A stretch of 64,000 nt of DNA, taken from contig CAUYUJ010005669.1 of NCBI GenBank assembly GCA_963575745.1, positions 1,239,853 through 1,303,852 of the forward strand, written 5' to 3'. Of this stretch, positions 23,037-35,020 are shown in pieces. The DNA is from Prorocentrum cordatum (taxonomy: Eukaryota > Sar > Dinophyceae > Prorocentrales > Prorocentraceae). The notes beneath the pieces are model-generated. The model saw nothing but the letters and a program-made list of their open reading frames with translations. It ran no database searches and was not told the DNA's origin. Each line of letters opens with the position of its first letter. The first letter of the stretch is position 1. Made by a program: the position numbers and the translations under genes.

Positions 23037-24141
23037 TTCAAGAGCTTCAATTGGGGCCCGCGGCGCGCGCTTCGCTGGGGGGCCCGCGCCGCCCTCAGCG
23101 GTCGCCTGGCTGCTCGGGGCGATTTGTTTGGACATCGTCTACTTCCCCGATGAGCTTGCAGCGCTTCGGCAAGAACGGCGCGCGGCGGCCTGCGCGACGA
23201 ATTGGGATTTCCATTGCCCGGAGGCGGGGCGCCCTAGCCGAGGCGGCGCTCTCCGCGAGGCCCGAGGGGCCCGCTTCTTCTCGTCGGGGGGTGCTCTCGC
23301 GATGGCGGCAAAAGGTGGGGATCTTCAGCCGGACCGACTGCTGCTCGGCGGCCCTGCGGGAGCTCTACCGGGGCAGCGTCGGCGACGAGCTTCCAGACGG
23401 GCGGGGGGCGCGGAGCGGCGAGGGCGCCCAAGGGAACGCGGGCCGGGACCTGGCCCGACGCGCGCCGGGCGAGGATCGGCTCAACTTGCCACTGGCGTCG
23501 ACGCCCCCACCTGGGGCCACGACCATGCAGCTGCATCCTGCCGCCGGGGCGGCGGACTTCCAGCCCCGGTCTACTTGCGACGCGAAGTTGGCCGAGCTTC
23601 GCAGGAGGCGCGCTGGTAAAAGCGTAAGACTGCAAGAGCGGGGCGAGACGTCCCCGGCCCAGCGGGGCCAAGTCGCTCCACCTCCTCCTGGCTCAAGGCC
23701 GGCGTCTGCCTGGAGCGCGTCGCCCCGTGCGGCGCGAGTTCGAGGTGTGCCCGACGGATATGCTCAAGCCGAATGGCAACGAGTACGCGCGGACGACCGA
23801 AGTGAAGAACTACGTGGGTGGACGCGCACTGCCGTCGCAAGAAGAAAACGACATTCCTGGCCACGCGCATGGCCCAGGCAGGCACGCTCTGCAGGTGCGA
23901 GGAGGAAGTCGACGAGGTCGGCCTCGTCTGCGTCGCCACGAGGTCAGGGATCAAGGACGACGACCTCAAGGTCTCGCCGAGGTTGGCGCTCGATCAGCGG
24001 CGCTCCAATTTGCGCCGGCAGCGGCCGCCCTGGCGTGCCATGGGCGGCGCCAGCGCGATGTCCCCGCCGGGCGCGCCAGATGAGATGCGCGAGCCCAGGG
24101 CCAAGATGACGCTCGGCACTGGCGACCTTCCCGACTTCTAA
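23037..24141. other. Coding-like but unassigned GC-rich sequence
   Basis: Open in several frames on both strands. The segment at 23800-24000 (plus) has ordinary amino-acid variety (RMAQAGTLCRCEEEVDEVGL), but no domain is recognisable. Confidence 0.3.
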
Positions 24142-24179
24142 TCCCAGAGCGACCCAACGAAGAGAGACTTGTTCTTACG

Positions 24180-24900
24180 AAGGCAAGCGCAAAATGCCAC
24201 GCCGCGGCCTTCCAGGAAATGGTCGCCACTGCATGCAATGGGATCCGCCGCGGGTCATCACGATGCATGACATACCACCGCCGCCGCCCGGCATCTCACG
24301 GCGCGCAGCACGGCGCGGAATGCGACAAGACAGCAGGGCCCACAACCAAACTGATCGCCCCCCCTTGCAATGAAGGCCCCGACATGGGGCCAGGAAGGCC
24401 CCGCTCGGGACTCTCCCAGGCGGGCCCCAACGAGAACATACCAGGGCCTTCCTGGCATGATATCGGCGAGCCTGAGCCCAAGCGATATCGCGCGGCCTGG
24501 GATGGCCACGAAGGCCTCTCGGAGCTCCGCGGGAGGGAAGCTGTCCGAAGCCATCTTGGGCCTCTCGAGGTGCCCTCCCCGATTTCTCTGGGACCCGTTT
24601 GAGGCCCCTTCTTGGGGCCTGTACCCCAATGATATCATACACAGAGCCTTCCGGCACGATATCGCCGAGCAAATGCCCCAATCATGTCACGCGGCATGGG
24701 AAGGCCCAAGAGGGCCTGTCGGAGCACTGGGGAAGCTGCTGGGGGGGGGGGGCACTTCGGGCTTGGAGCCCTCCCTCACGGGGCCCTTCTGGGCCCGCTC
24801 GGGACCCCCCCTGGCCACGCGATATCACTGTTTGGGCCCAGGCCCCCTAATCTATCATGCGACCTGGGAGGGCCCTAAGAGGGCCGTGCCTCTCGGTGCT
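24180..24900. repeat. Degenerate tandem repeat marked by GATATC sites
   Basis: Phrases such as GGCATGATATCGGCGAG, GCGATATCGCGCGGC, AATGATATCATAC and GGCACGATATCGCCGAG recur at irregular intervals, with GGGCC-rich spacers between. Homologous phrases occur around 54254. Confidence 0.55.
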
Positions 24901-25059
24901 GCAGGAGGGCCTGAAGAAGCCCTCGGGGGAGTTCGCGCCGCTCGGGCGAGGGAGTCGACAAGGCACTCGGCAACGCTGCGCGTTGAATTCTGGCGTTGGG
25001 TTTTTCGTCCGCCGAAGTGGGCGTTCACGTCCGCTGGTGCGCTGGGCGCAATGGAGCCG

Positions 25060-26989
25060 CTAATTTGAAATGAGGGCCGACTCCAACGCGATCCTCATCC
25101 TTCTCCCCATCCCTCCCTCTCCCTGAACTGCGGCCCTCTCCTGGGATTGGGACGCCCCCCCCCCCTTTCGACTGGCGCGAGGACCGCGAACCCTGCGGCC
25201 CCCCAACGCAGCAATCGGCTCAAGCTTAGACCAGCGATCCCTGCGCCCGGCCAGATCGCCAGCCACGTCGCCGGCCAGATTGCCGTCGAACCACGCGCCC
25301 ATCAACTCGGGGGCCCGACCCACGACCGCAAAGACGTCGCGCAACGAAGAACACCGAACCTCGCGGGCGAACGCTGGGGCGAATTTCGGGGCGAAGACAT
25401 GGACGAATACCCGGGCGAACTCCTCGATGCAAGACAAAGCGAAGATTGAGCGAATAGCTGCCCAAGGCCCTGCTCGCGCCCGCTCGCGCAAAAACGCAAA
25501 AATACCCGCTCAGAATCTGGCAGAACATTCACTCAGAATACGGCAGAGCTTCCGCTCAGAATCCAGCAGAATATCCAGTCAGGAGCCGGCTGGAAATTCA
25601 CCCCGCCCTTCCTCCTCCTCCTGCCCCCGCGCGCCCCGTTTCCGATGTCTCCCCCGTTGCTCCCTGGTCCTCCTCCTCCTCCTCCTCCATTTCCTCCTGC
25701 GCCGCCCCTGCCGCGCCCCGCGCATTCCCCTTTGCCCACCCACCCCCCTCCATGCGCCCCCCTTTCGGGCCCCCGTAAAATAACGCAAAAACATATTCGA
25801 ACAGAAGACGTCGCGGCCCGCTCTAATGAACGAGCATCCGCGCGGATTTCCTAGCGCGGCCGCCATTCCCCCCCACACTCCACATCCTTCCCCCGCCCCG
25901 CCCTCGCCCACGCGCCCCGCTCCATCCCCTCGCCCACTTTCCCCCCCAATGCCCCCCCTGCTCTTGTATTTCCCTCTCGCCCCCCCTTCTCCGATTTGTC
26001 ATCCCGCGTCGCCCCTGTCGCCTCCGATCCATCGTCGCGCACCCCCCCCTCGCCCTCTCCGCTCGCGCCCCCCTCGCTGGGCCCCCGGGGGGAACCTAGA
26101 ACGCGCGCGAGCAGCCGCGGCGCCCTCCTTCGAGCAGGGCGCAATTCCGCGCGCAATGCCCTGCCCGCCCCCCCCCGCCTCGGGCAGCGCGACGCCCCCG
26201 TCGGCGCGTCCGCCTTCCGCGATCGCCCAAGACTCAACGCGCGGAATACATTTCGCAATTTTGCAGCAACGCGCGAGGCCTCCGGCGCCCGCACGCGCCC
26301 GCCAGACCACCCGCCCACATCGCAAAGATACCGCGTCGAAGGCTCGCGCGTTGATCAGGGGGAACGGACCCGGCACCGGCCTGCGCCGCACTGCACTTTC
26401 GAGCGGCGTCCAGCCATGGAGACGAGCACATCCCCGAGCACGATGAACAAAATGTTGCTCGTCGATTGCGAAACGGCCGCGCCGCCGTCAACGTCGGCGC
26501 GCGCGAGCTACAATCCGCGCAAAAACCTGCGTCGCCGCCATCCCCAATCCCAACCTTGCCCCATTCAAAATTTCACGCGCACAAGCTTGGAGAACAGCCA
26601 CATGTCATACTCATGCATTTTCCACCAGTCAAGCCTGCAAGCTCCACGACGGGGTTCCGATCCGAGTCGGAGGCTCGATTCAAACCTAAAAACTTGAAGC
26701 CCCGAGAGTTTCACGGCCTGCGCTTGGACACTGGAAGCTCGATAACTTCGACACCCACGGGGGGGGGGGGGGGCGTCGCCTCAAAATGCAGCCGCAGATA
26801 ACAGATACGGCGATGTCGTACGTTGAAGATTTCAACCGGCACGCTGTCACACTTTGCGGCTCGCAAGGTTTCCGAATGGTCATCCGCGTGTAACTCCGAC
26901 GCACGCATGTCCCGAACCCTCGCCGACCGCGAAACTTGGCCCCCCGGCGAGTACCCTAGATTAACGTTCGCGAGCAATCCCGCCCGCAG
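25060..26989. other. No recognised gene, C-rich
   Basis: Sequence dominated by C-rich and CG-rich patches (for example 25860-26060), a run of 14 G at 26760 and no recognisable domain. The longest ORFs overlap on opposite strands. Confidence 0.4.
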
Positions 26990-27660
26990 TTTCTGCGAGC
27001 CGATCAGATGCGTTTCCCGATTGGATTTTCACTCGCAACATAACATGTCCATATACGCGTTTATCTGTTTTTTACTCCAGGGCAGCGGCGAGTTCGCGGG
27101 CATGCGATCGGCTCTCACGGGCTTTTCGCGGGCCCGCTGGATCGCCTGGACTACCGTGGAAGACGCGTTCAACAGCGAGCCCGAGCAGGGGCCCCCCGCC
27201 GTCCCCGAGCGGCAGCGACTGGCCGAGGGCGGCCAGCTCCCGCAGACCGATCGGGAGAGCCCCGCGGCCCACTACGAGTACATCTACGCGTTCGGCATCC
27301 CTGGGGCGGACTGCCCGTCGACCGAGGAGGGCGAGGAGCCGCGGCGGGCGCGCGACATCCGGCTGGGCTCCGAGGCCCTCGCGGCGGCGGCGGCGGGCCC
27401 CCCGGCCCAGGAGGACACCTGCCCCCAGGAGGCCCGGATGATCGGAAGCGAATTCGCGGGGGAGCGACTCGCTCCACATCGGGGCAAGACGCGGCCGGTT
27501 GTGATCGGCATCGAGGAAACCATCCGCGCCAGGACGGAGCGGCCCCAACGTAGTGGCGCGGATCGACGGCACCCTGTCTCGCGAGGCTTCCTGATCTGCT
27601 GGGGGGCCCGGCTGGTCTACCAAGTGGCGCGCGGACAGCCACGGCGGACGGCGACGAGCA
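26990..27660 (+). pseudogene. Degraded reverse transcriptase of a tyrosine-recombinase retroelement
   Basis: Phrases resemble the palm-to-thumb part of RTs found with tyrosine recombinases. YEYIYAFGIPGADC (27270-27310) corresponds to the catalytic YVDN-type box with the acidic residues lost, followed by an IGSEFAGERL stretch and a terminal segment of thumb/RNase H linker type. The fingers are not visible. The missing catalytic residues mean an inactive copy. Confidence 0.45.
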
Positions 27661-27870
27661 GTGACCCAGGAGGTGCTGAGGGAGCTCGCCACGGCGGCTG
27701 CGGTGGCGCCGCTGATCTCGGTGGACCTCGCCATGCCCGGGGGCCCGGTCGCCGCGATGCTCGACGCGAACCCCTGCGGGGGAGCTCTCGCCACCACCCG
27801 GGTGCCCCTGAAAGATCTGCGCCGAGAGGCCCGCTTCGCCGCGCGAGGGAACTGGGCTGCGCGGACTGGC
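27661..27870 (+). pseudogene. RNase H-like segment of the same element
   Basis: In a frame shifted from the RT: EVLRELATAAAVAPLISVDL followed by MLDANPCGGAL, which resembles the DAS-x-GG start of retroelement RNase H (first catalytic Asp in LDA). After about 27870 the resemblance fades. Confidence 0.4.
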
Positions 27871-28472
27871 ATCTCCTCCTCTTGCGAGGCCGAGCCCCGG
27901 TCGACTGGGGAGACTTGCCAGCGCGTCGCCGAGGGCATCGAGCTGGGAGCCAGGATCCACGTGCCCCCGCTGGGACGACATGGCGAAATCGAAGGGGGCC
28001 ACGCGACGGCAGCGAAGCCAGCCGGAGCACGCCAATAGCCCGGAAGTGCGCACGGGGCTCGCCGCAGACATGCGTTCGGCTCGGACCATGTCGAGCTGGG
28101 GGCGGAGGCCCCCACGGATCCCCGACCCTGTGATCTGCCTGGGCGGCTACGCCAGGGGCCCAGGCGCCAGCGCACCGATTCCCATCCTGCGCAGGCGCAC
28201 ATCGGCACCGGACTTGGGCTGCGGAAGGAGGGATCGCTGGAGATGGGCCCCGTCGGGGCGGAACTACGGCGACGGACCCAGCCGCGGCTCCCCTATCGGT
28301 CAGGCCCCCGAAGAGAGGGGCGACCCGCCGCACTTCCCGCCAGCGTCGGCGGCCGCGGTCGAGGAGCTGGCAGACGCGGCAACGGAAGGGGGCCCGTCCG
28401 CCCGACGATCACTGCGCGAGTCTTGCGCTTCATGCATCTGCGCAACGGCCGCGCGCGGGGCGGGGATCCGGA

Positions 28473-28730
28473 GTGCTGGTTGACCCGCCTGGGCGCGGAG
28501 ATGGACTAGCGCTGGTCTGCATGAACGCGGGTATCGGGCTCGGCAAGGAGTTCGACTTGACGGACGAGGTGAACGCGCGCAAGCCGGAGCTGCTGGCGGA
28601 CTCCGTCATGGATGGGGACCACGCCGGACCATCGAGCGCGACTTGGTCAAGAGTGCGCTTCCAGCAGGGAACCGCCTCCACGTCGCCTTCGACACGAACT
28701 GCAGGGACGCGCTGGGCTAAGAGATGAAAA
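28473..28730 (+). pseudogene. Possible methyltransferase-like segment
   Basis: MNAGIGLGKEFDLTDEV followed by GPSSATWSRVRF recalls the layout of a glycine-rich start, an acidic DLTD-like turn and a GPPC-x-x-WS-type loop that I associate with methyltransferase-like modules of some dinoflagellate retroelements. The expected PC is SS here. The assignment is weak. Confidence 0.25.
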
Positions 28731-29017
28731 AGGTCGAGCTCGCGAACGCCCAGCTGTTAGCAGCCCCAAGCACCCGCGGGTTATTGGACTACGGGGAAGA
28801 CGACCCGTCTAGCAGGAGCATGCGGCGGACCCGGGCAACCCTCCATTCCCCTCGATCTTCATTGCGGACGAGGTGATGAGCTGGGAGACCAAGCTGGCAG
28901 CCGATCGCACTAAATTATCGCCCTGCCTTCGCTGATGCTGCCTCTGAAGGACGCCTTAGACATCACGCTCAGCATCGTCAGATTCGTCGTGACGAGAGGA
29001 GCCAGTCGCGGGGCGCG

Positions 29018-29900
29018 GTGAGCGGAAGTCAACTTCATGCTGGTCTGGCGCTGCTCCCTTTTTCGGTTTCCAGGCAGACCACGCTGAGCTGCTATATCCC
29101 GGTCGTGAGGACGTTCCTGCAGTACGCGCTCAAGCGCGACCTGCCAATGCGCAGCCGTAACGACATCGATTGCTCGGCCCTGGAGTATCTACACGAACTG
29201 GTCGAGGACGAGAAAATCGGCTCCACCGTGGCGACTTCGTCGTGCACGGGATGGTCCACGTCTGGCCTGGACTGTCCACTGGCTTGCTGAGGCCAACCGA
29301 GCGCTCAATGCCTGGCACCGCCTGCGTGTGGCCCGCGAGGGCGGTCCCCAACCATTGGAGCTGCGGGCGCTCTTGCTGCAAGCGACGCGGATGGCCGGGA
29401 ACTCCGTCGCCGCGGACGCTTTCGACCTGGCTCTCGACTGCCACTTGCGCCCCGCCGAGATACTGAGCCTGCGCGCGGACGACGACGCGGTCAGCGTCTC
29501 CGAAGACGGCAGCGCGGTGGCGGCACTCCGCATCAGCGTCATCAAGCGCGGCGGGCGCGCCAAGACGGGTGCAAGGCAGGGAGTGGTCATCGAAAGGCCC
29601 AACGTGACGGAGATGGTGCTGCGCCGGGCTCGCGACGCTTCGGGGAAGCGCTGGCTGCTCTTCGAACTGACGGCCGACGCCTCCCGCAGGGCCTTGAAGC
29701 AGGCCTGCCAGGACTTCGGTGTGGAGCCCTTCCCGGCTCATTCTGCCCGCCACTCGGGCCCCAGCCACGACGCGGCCATGGGGCACAGGTCCATGTGGCA
29801 GATCCAGAAGCGAGGTCGTTGGGCCTCAGAGAAGTGCGCAACGCTATCTGGAGACGCACGCGCTGGTGGCGGCCCAGTCTTCGGTCGGGTCCGACCTGAT
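29018..29900 (+). pseudogene. Tyrosine recombinase (DIRS/Crypton-type) relic
   Basis: The N-terminal part (29060-29230) has a core-binding-domain look: YIPVVRTFLQYALKRDLPM and a NDIDCSALEYLHEL helix. In the catalytic part (from 29328), LRPAEILSLRADD carries the first Arg, a lysine-bearing strand follows (SVIKRGG), and HSARHSGPSHDAAMGHRS gives the His-x-x-Arg box with RGRWAS after it. The nucleophile helix RYLETHA is in a different frame from about 29830. Frames shift near 29270-29330 and 29830. This enzyme normally integrates circular DNA copies by site-specific strand exchange; here it is broken. Confidence 0.7.
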
Positions 29901-30409
29901 GGAGGGGCGCCGAGCTCCTTCGGCGCTGGGCCGCTTGGCCAGCGCAGGCCTGGGAGTGAGCCCGCGCCGGCGCGGCTGGTGACGCAAAGAGGTCGGCCGT
30001 CCTGGAGCACTCCCTCCCGCCCGAGCCCGTGCTTCAGGCGGCCAAGCGCTCGCGCAAGGCGGCGGTCAGGTGGCTGCGGGGCCTCACCTTGCTTCGCCCT
30101 CCCTCCAACGGGCAACCAGTTGGCGCCCGTGGGCTCCAAGTTTGGCATGGGGTGGGCTTTTGCCGCGCGTGTTGGAACTCAGGAAAGATGATCAGTGCTC
30201 TCTCCACGTCGGCGTCGACGAGGACATCGTTTGCAGGAGCGATCCGTTCACTCAGAATTTGGCCTCGAAAAGCGTCACCAGAAAAATCCGGAAAATGTGG
30301 GGACGCTTCTGCGGGTCATTAATCATGAGCCTTTAAATCATCCTTTTCTTTCGCCTGCTCCTCCCCCTCTTCTTCCTCCGTCTCATCGACCGCACATGGA
30401 CGGGGTCCC

Positions 30410-31140
30410 GTGCGGGCCCACGGAAGGCGGGCCGGGACGGGCGAGCGAGACATTACAGTATGCTGTGTCCCGTCACAAGTTGCCTGGCACGCGAGCGCCC
30501 ATGGCGGGCGGGCTGGGTCGGGAGGGCGGGACATTAAAGTATGCCTGACACACGAGCACCCGTGACGGGCGTGTAGCGCGTCCGCGGCGGCGCGGGTCGG
30601 GTCGGGCGGGCGGGACATTAAGGTGTGTCGTGGTGCATCCCCCTTTGCCTGGCACGCGGGCGCCCGTGGCGGGCGGGCTGGGTCGGGAGGGCGGGACATT
30701 AAAGTATGCCTGACACGCGAGCACCCGTGACGGGCGGGTAGCGCGTCCGCGGCGGCGCGGGTCGGGTCGGGCGGGCGGGACATTAAGGTGTGTCGTGGTG
30801 CATCCCCCTTTGCCTGGCACGCGGGCGCCCGTGGCGGGCGGGCTGGGTCGGGAGGGCGGGACATTAAAGTATGCCTGACACGCGAGCACCCGTGACGGGC
30901 GGGTAGCGCGTCCGCGGCGGCGCGGGTCGGGTCGGGCGGGCGGGACATTAAGGTGTGTCGTGGTGCATCCCCCTTTGCCTGGCACGCGGGCGCCCGTGGC
31001 GGGCGGGCTGGGTCGGGAGGGCGGGACATTCATATACATTGTGGGGCGTTTTCCCATGCCTGGCAGGCGAGCTGCCAGGACGGGCGGGTCGCGGGTTTGG
31101 CGAGCGGGTCGGGTCGGGCGGGCGGGACATGAAGGTATGC
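30410..31140. repeat. 165-bp tandem repeat, ~3.5 near-identical copies plus relatives
   Basis: TGGTGCATCC recurs at 30631, 30796 and 30961, exactly 165 bp apart. Each unit is two diverged half-units around GGGCGGGACATTAA. Because 165 is divisible by three, two minus-strand frames stay open for over 220 codons, one beginning repeats with MSRPPDPTRAAADAL. Both frames being open argues against a gene. A partial unit recurs at 31605-31655. Confidence 0.9.
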
Positions 31141-31164
31141 TGGTGTGCACCACCATTTGCCCGG

Positions 31165-31570
31165 ACCGCGTCGGGGACCCCCCTCGGTGACCCCCTCCCG
31201 GGGACCCCCCCTCGGGAACCCCCCCTCGGAGACATCCCCTCGGTTACCCCCCTGGAGACACCCCCTCGGGGGCCTCCACTCGGTGGCCCACCCCTCGGGG
31301 ACCCCCCCTCTGGAACCCCCGCTCGGGGACCCCCCCTCGGGGACCTCCCCTCAGAGACCCACCCTCGGAGACCCATCGGGGAACCCCCCTCGGGGACCTC
31401 CCTTCGAGGACCTCCCCTCGGTGACCCCCCCCTCGGCCCCCCCCCCTCCCTGACCCCCTTCGGTGACCCCACTTCGGAGACCCCTCGAACCCCTCCCTCG
31501 GGGACCCCCCATCGGAGATCCCCGTCCCCCTCGGGGTCACCCCCTCGGGGGCCCTCCCTGAAAGCACCCC
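31165..31570. repeat. CTCGGGGACCCCC minisatellite
   Basis: Degenerate 12-16 bp units, many self-complementary (GGGGACCCCC). Open in several frames as Pro/Gly-rich peptide. Confidence 0.9.
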
Positions 31571-31843
31571 CACGTTGGTTTCGCAGGACGCAGTTCAAGA
31601 CAGGCGGGTAGCGCGTCCGTGGTGGCGCGGGTCGGGTCGGGCGGGCGGGACATTTGTTGTGCTGCTGCCATGTGCCGACGCGCGGGCGCCGTGGCTGCTG
31701 GCCAAGCTGCCCCGCCTCGAGCTTTGCCTCACCTATTTGTCGCAGCGCGTACAGAAGGCGCTAGGGTTTCGGCCTCGGCCACCAAAAAAGCGGGCGCCTC
31801 GGGGCCCTGCGTCCTCCCATGCTCTTTCGCCTACTCCTCCCCC

Positions 31844-31875
<32 letters not shown>

Positions 31876-32289
31876 CGACCGTCCGACCGTTCGACCCACC
31901 GACCGACCCGCCGACAGAGCGGCTGCCTAATCGATCGACCGACCCACAACAACGACTACAACGCGACAGCGACGACGGCGACGACGACGATGGCGACGCG
32001 AAGACGAGCCAATCGACGGTCGACGGCAGCGCTGTCTTGCGCCAGGGCGGCGACGGCGGGGTTGCCTCCTCCTGCTCCTCCTCGTTCTGCTCCTGCTTCT
32101 GCTCCTGTTCCTGCTCCACCTCCTCCACCTCCTCCTCCTCCTCCTCATCATCATCCCCCTCCTCCTTCTCCTCCTCCGCCTCCTCCTCCAATCCGCGTCC
32201 TTCTACATAACTTCTCCCTGTCGCACCCCGAAGCCTGTTTTTTCACGGCGGGCAAGGCGTGTCGCCGGAGACTTCTTCACCGCTTATGA
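31571..32289. other. Spacer with GAC (31843-31875) and CCT (32060-32190) triplet runs
   Basis: No gene recognised. The GAC run continues into ACCGACCGACC-type tetramers. Confidence 0.5.
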
Positions 32290-33590
32290 CTCTGAAGCTT
32301 ACTGATTGACAACAGCTTCATAGATGGAGGGCGGGTCGTTTTCAACATGTGGCTCTCGCCTTAGCACGGCGCACCTTCGTTCTAAACAATTGCAAGAGTT
32401 TCACGGATTGAGGGCGGGCGATGTTCAACACGTGGCTCGCGCCTTAGCGAGGCGCTCATTCGTTCTAAGCATTTGCAACACCTTGACGGATTGAGGGCGG
32501 GTGGCACCCAACATGCAGCTGTCGCCATAGCGCCGCGCACATTCGTGCAACCAAAAAATGCAAGAGCTTCACGGATTGAGGGCGGGTGGTTTTCGAACTG
32601 TGGTCCTCGCCTCAGCGAGGCGCACATTCGCTCTAAACACTTGCACGAGTTTCACGGATTGAAGGCGGGTAGGTGTCAACATGTGACTCGCACCTTAGCG
32701 AGGCACTCCTTCGTTCCAAACATTTGCAACAACTTGACGGATTGGGGGCGGTTGGTTTCCAAAATGAGGATCTCGCCTTAGCGCCGCGCACATTCGTGCA
32801 ATCAAAAAATGCAAAAAGCTTCACGGAATGAGCGCGGGTGGTGTTCAAAATGCGGTGCTCGCCTTAGCGGGGCGTGCATTCGTTTTTAGATATTGCAAGA
32901 GCTTCACGGATTGAGCACGGATCGTTTTCAACATGTGGCTCGCGCCTTAGCGGGGCGCTCATTCGTTCTAAACATGTGCAACCGCTTGACGGATTGAGGG
33001 CGGCTGGTTTCCAAAATGAGGATCTCGTCTTAGCGCCGCGCACATTCGCGCAATCAAAAAAAACAAGAGTTTCACGGATTGAGCGCGGGTGGTTTTCGAA
33101 CTGCGGTTCTCGCCTTAGCGAGGCGCGCATTCGTTTTTAGATATTGCAAGAGCTTCACGGATTGAGGGCGGGTGGTTTTCACCATGTGGCTGGCGCCTTA
33201 GCGAGGCGCTCAGTCGCCCTAAGCAACGGCAACATATTGACGGATTGAGGGCGGGTGACTTCCAAAAAGTGACCCTCGCCTCAGCAAGGCGCTCATCCGT
33301 GCAACCAAAAAATGCAAAGAGTTTCACGGATTGAGGGCGGGTGGTTTTAAAAAGGAGTTTATCGCCTTAACGAGGCGCACAATCGGTTTTGAAAAATTGC
33401 AAGAGCTTCACGGATTGAAGGCGGGTGGTTTTCAAAATGCGGCCCTCGCCTTAGCGAGGCGCCACTTCGTTTTGAAACTTCGCAAGGGCTTCACGGATTG
33501 AGGGGGGTTCCTCTTCAACATGTGGTTCTCGCAGTAGCGCCGCGCACGCTCGGTCACCACATTTGCAAGTGGTTCACGGACTCCCGTCAT
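32290..33590. repeat. ~84-bp tandem repeat, ~15 units (locus 1)
   Basis: Each unit reads roughly TTCACGGATTGAGGGCGGGT, then GGTTTTCAA, then GCCTTAGCGAGGCGC, CATTCGTT and a TTGCAA end. CCTTAGCGAGG is self-complementary in part. Units alternate between GAGGCGC and CCGCGC versions. The family recurs at 44895-45345 and 47090-47470. Confidence 0.9.
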
Positions 33591-33890
33591 CAACGTACCA
33601 GAAATGGTGTGTTGAAAAGATGCAGGGTTACACGGGCACAACACTTGCGTTAATTCGATGTTAGGAGTTCCACGAAAGGGCGTGTTGACACGATTCTGAA
33701 TCGCCAACACGCAAAAGTCGGGTTGACCCCGTGGTGCTGGAATTCCGAGAACAATGCTTTGGCAGGCTAATGGTATTCAAACGATTGTCTTACAACGAAG
33801 CAGTCCCCTCACTGGAACTGAACCGTTGTATGAGTCTCCGAGGGGGGGGGGGGGCTTGGAAGGAGGGTGTATTCCAACATCGTTGGCGAC
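33591..33890. repeat. 3' flank shared with 45346-45600
   Basis: AACGTACCAG, CAGGGTTAC, CAACG(A)AG(G)CAGT and GAA(A)TGAACC occur in the same order after the 84-bp array at both loci, showing that array and flank moved or duplicated together. It ends in a run of G before the gap. Confidence 0.75.
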
Positions 33891-33900
33891 CCTTGGGTTT

Positions 33901-34000
33901 NNNNNNNNNNNNNNNNNNNNNNNNNNNNNNNNNNNNNNNNNNNNNNNNNNNNNNNNNNNNNNNNNNNNNNNNNNNNNNNNNNNNNNNNNNNNNNNNNNNN
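33901..34000. other. Assembly gap (100 N)
   Basis: Exactly 100 N, so of unknown true length. It cuts the left direct repeat of the following block. Confidence 0.99.
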
Positions 34001-34535
34001 GGAATGGACTTCTGGGAACTCGAAAAGCACGAAGTGGCCTACAGTTGGCTCCGGGCATTCAAAATGTTGCCCGGGAATGGAGTTCTGGGAACTCGAAGAG
34101 CACGAAGTGGCCTACAGTTGGCTCCGGGCATCCAAAATGTGGCCCGGGAATGGAATTCTGGGAACTCGAAGAGCACGAAGTGTTTGACTGTTGCATCCGG
34201 CCCTCCAGAATGTGGCCCGGGAATGGCGTTCTGGGATGTCGAAGAGCACGAAGTGTGTGACTGTTGCATCTGGTTATTCTAAATGTGGCCCGGGAATGGC
34301 GTTCTGGGATCTCGAAGAGCACTTTGTGTATGACTGTTGCATCCGGGTATTCAGAATGTGGCCTGGGAATGGAGTTCTGGGAAGTCGAAGAGCACGAAGT
34401 GTGTGACTGTTGGTGAAAAACGAGCCCGGCACCCTGCCGCCCGGCAACTCCCCAACACCTGCCCGGACCCCCCTGTGGAGTGATCTGTGAGCTCTTTTGA
34501 GTCAACTAGAAACCTATCAGTCTACGCTGTTAGGT
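34001..34535. repeat. Left direct repeat: 74-bp array plus 124-bp unique tail
   Basis: Five or more 74-bp units (GGGAATGG at about 34072, 34146, 34220, 34293, 34366) with CTGGGAACTCGAAGAGCACG in each. The tail 34412-34535 matches 38281-38404 at a constant offset of 3869 bp with only about three mismatches by eye. Confidence 0.9.
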
Positions 34536-34564
34536 AATTATCCCGGCAAAGCAACCTAACAGCG
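34525..34564. repeat. 11-bp perfect inverted repeat (hairpin)
   Basis: CGCTGTTAGGT (34525-34535) pairs with ACCTAACAGCG (34554-34564) around an 18-nt loop. The left stem is the last sequence of the direct repeat; the right stem exists only at this end. Confidence 0.85.
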
Positions 34565-34649
34565 ATGTGTAGGAGCATATCTGGAAGCATTCCCCTTAAG
34601 ATTCGGATGAGAATCCAGTTGTATAATTCTGCTGTTCTCGCAGTCGTAG

Positions 34650-35020
34650 TCGCATTCGCGATGACAGTCGCAGTGGCAACGGCAGTCGCAGTCACAGCCT
34701 CAGCCTCAGCCTGCCTCAGCCTCAGCCTCAGCCTGCCTCAGCCTCAGCCTGCCTCAGCCTCAGCCTCGGCCTGCTTCTGCCTCAGCCTCAGTCTGCCTTC
34801 AGCCTCGGCCTCAGCCTCAGCCTGCCTCAGCCTCAGCCTGCATCAGCCCCAGCCTCAGCCTCAGCCTGCCTCAGCATCAGCCTGCCTCAGCCTCAGCCTC
34901 AGCCTGCCTCTGCCTCAGCCTCAGCCTGCTTCAGCCTCAGCCTCAGTCTGCCGTCTGCCTCGGCCTCAGCCTCAGCCTGCCTCAGCCTCAGCCTGCATCA
35001 GCCTCAGCCTCAGCACGAAG
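34650..35020. repeat. CAGCCT hexamer minisatellite
   Basis: CAGCCTCAGCCTGCCT-type units give a Ser/Ala/Leu-rich pseudo-ORF on plus. Confidence 0.95.

Noticed and set aside
25206-25224. GCAGCAATCGGCTCAAG as a third spliced-leader relic
   Set aside because: Only the last nine bases match the leader well and a 2-nt deletion must be assumed; no ORF of interest follows.
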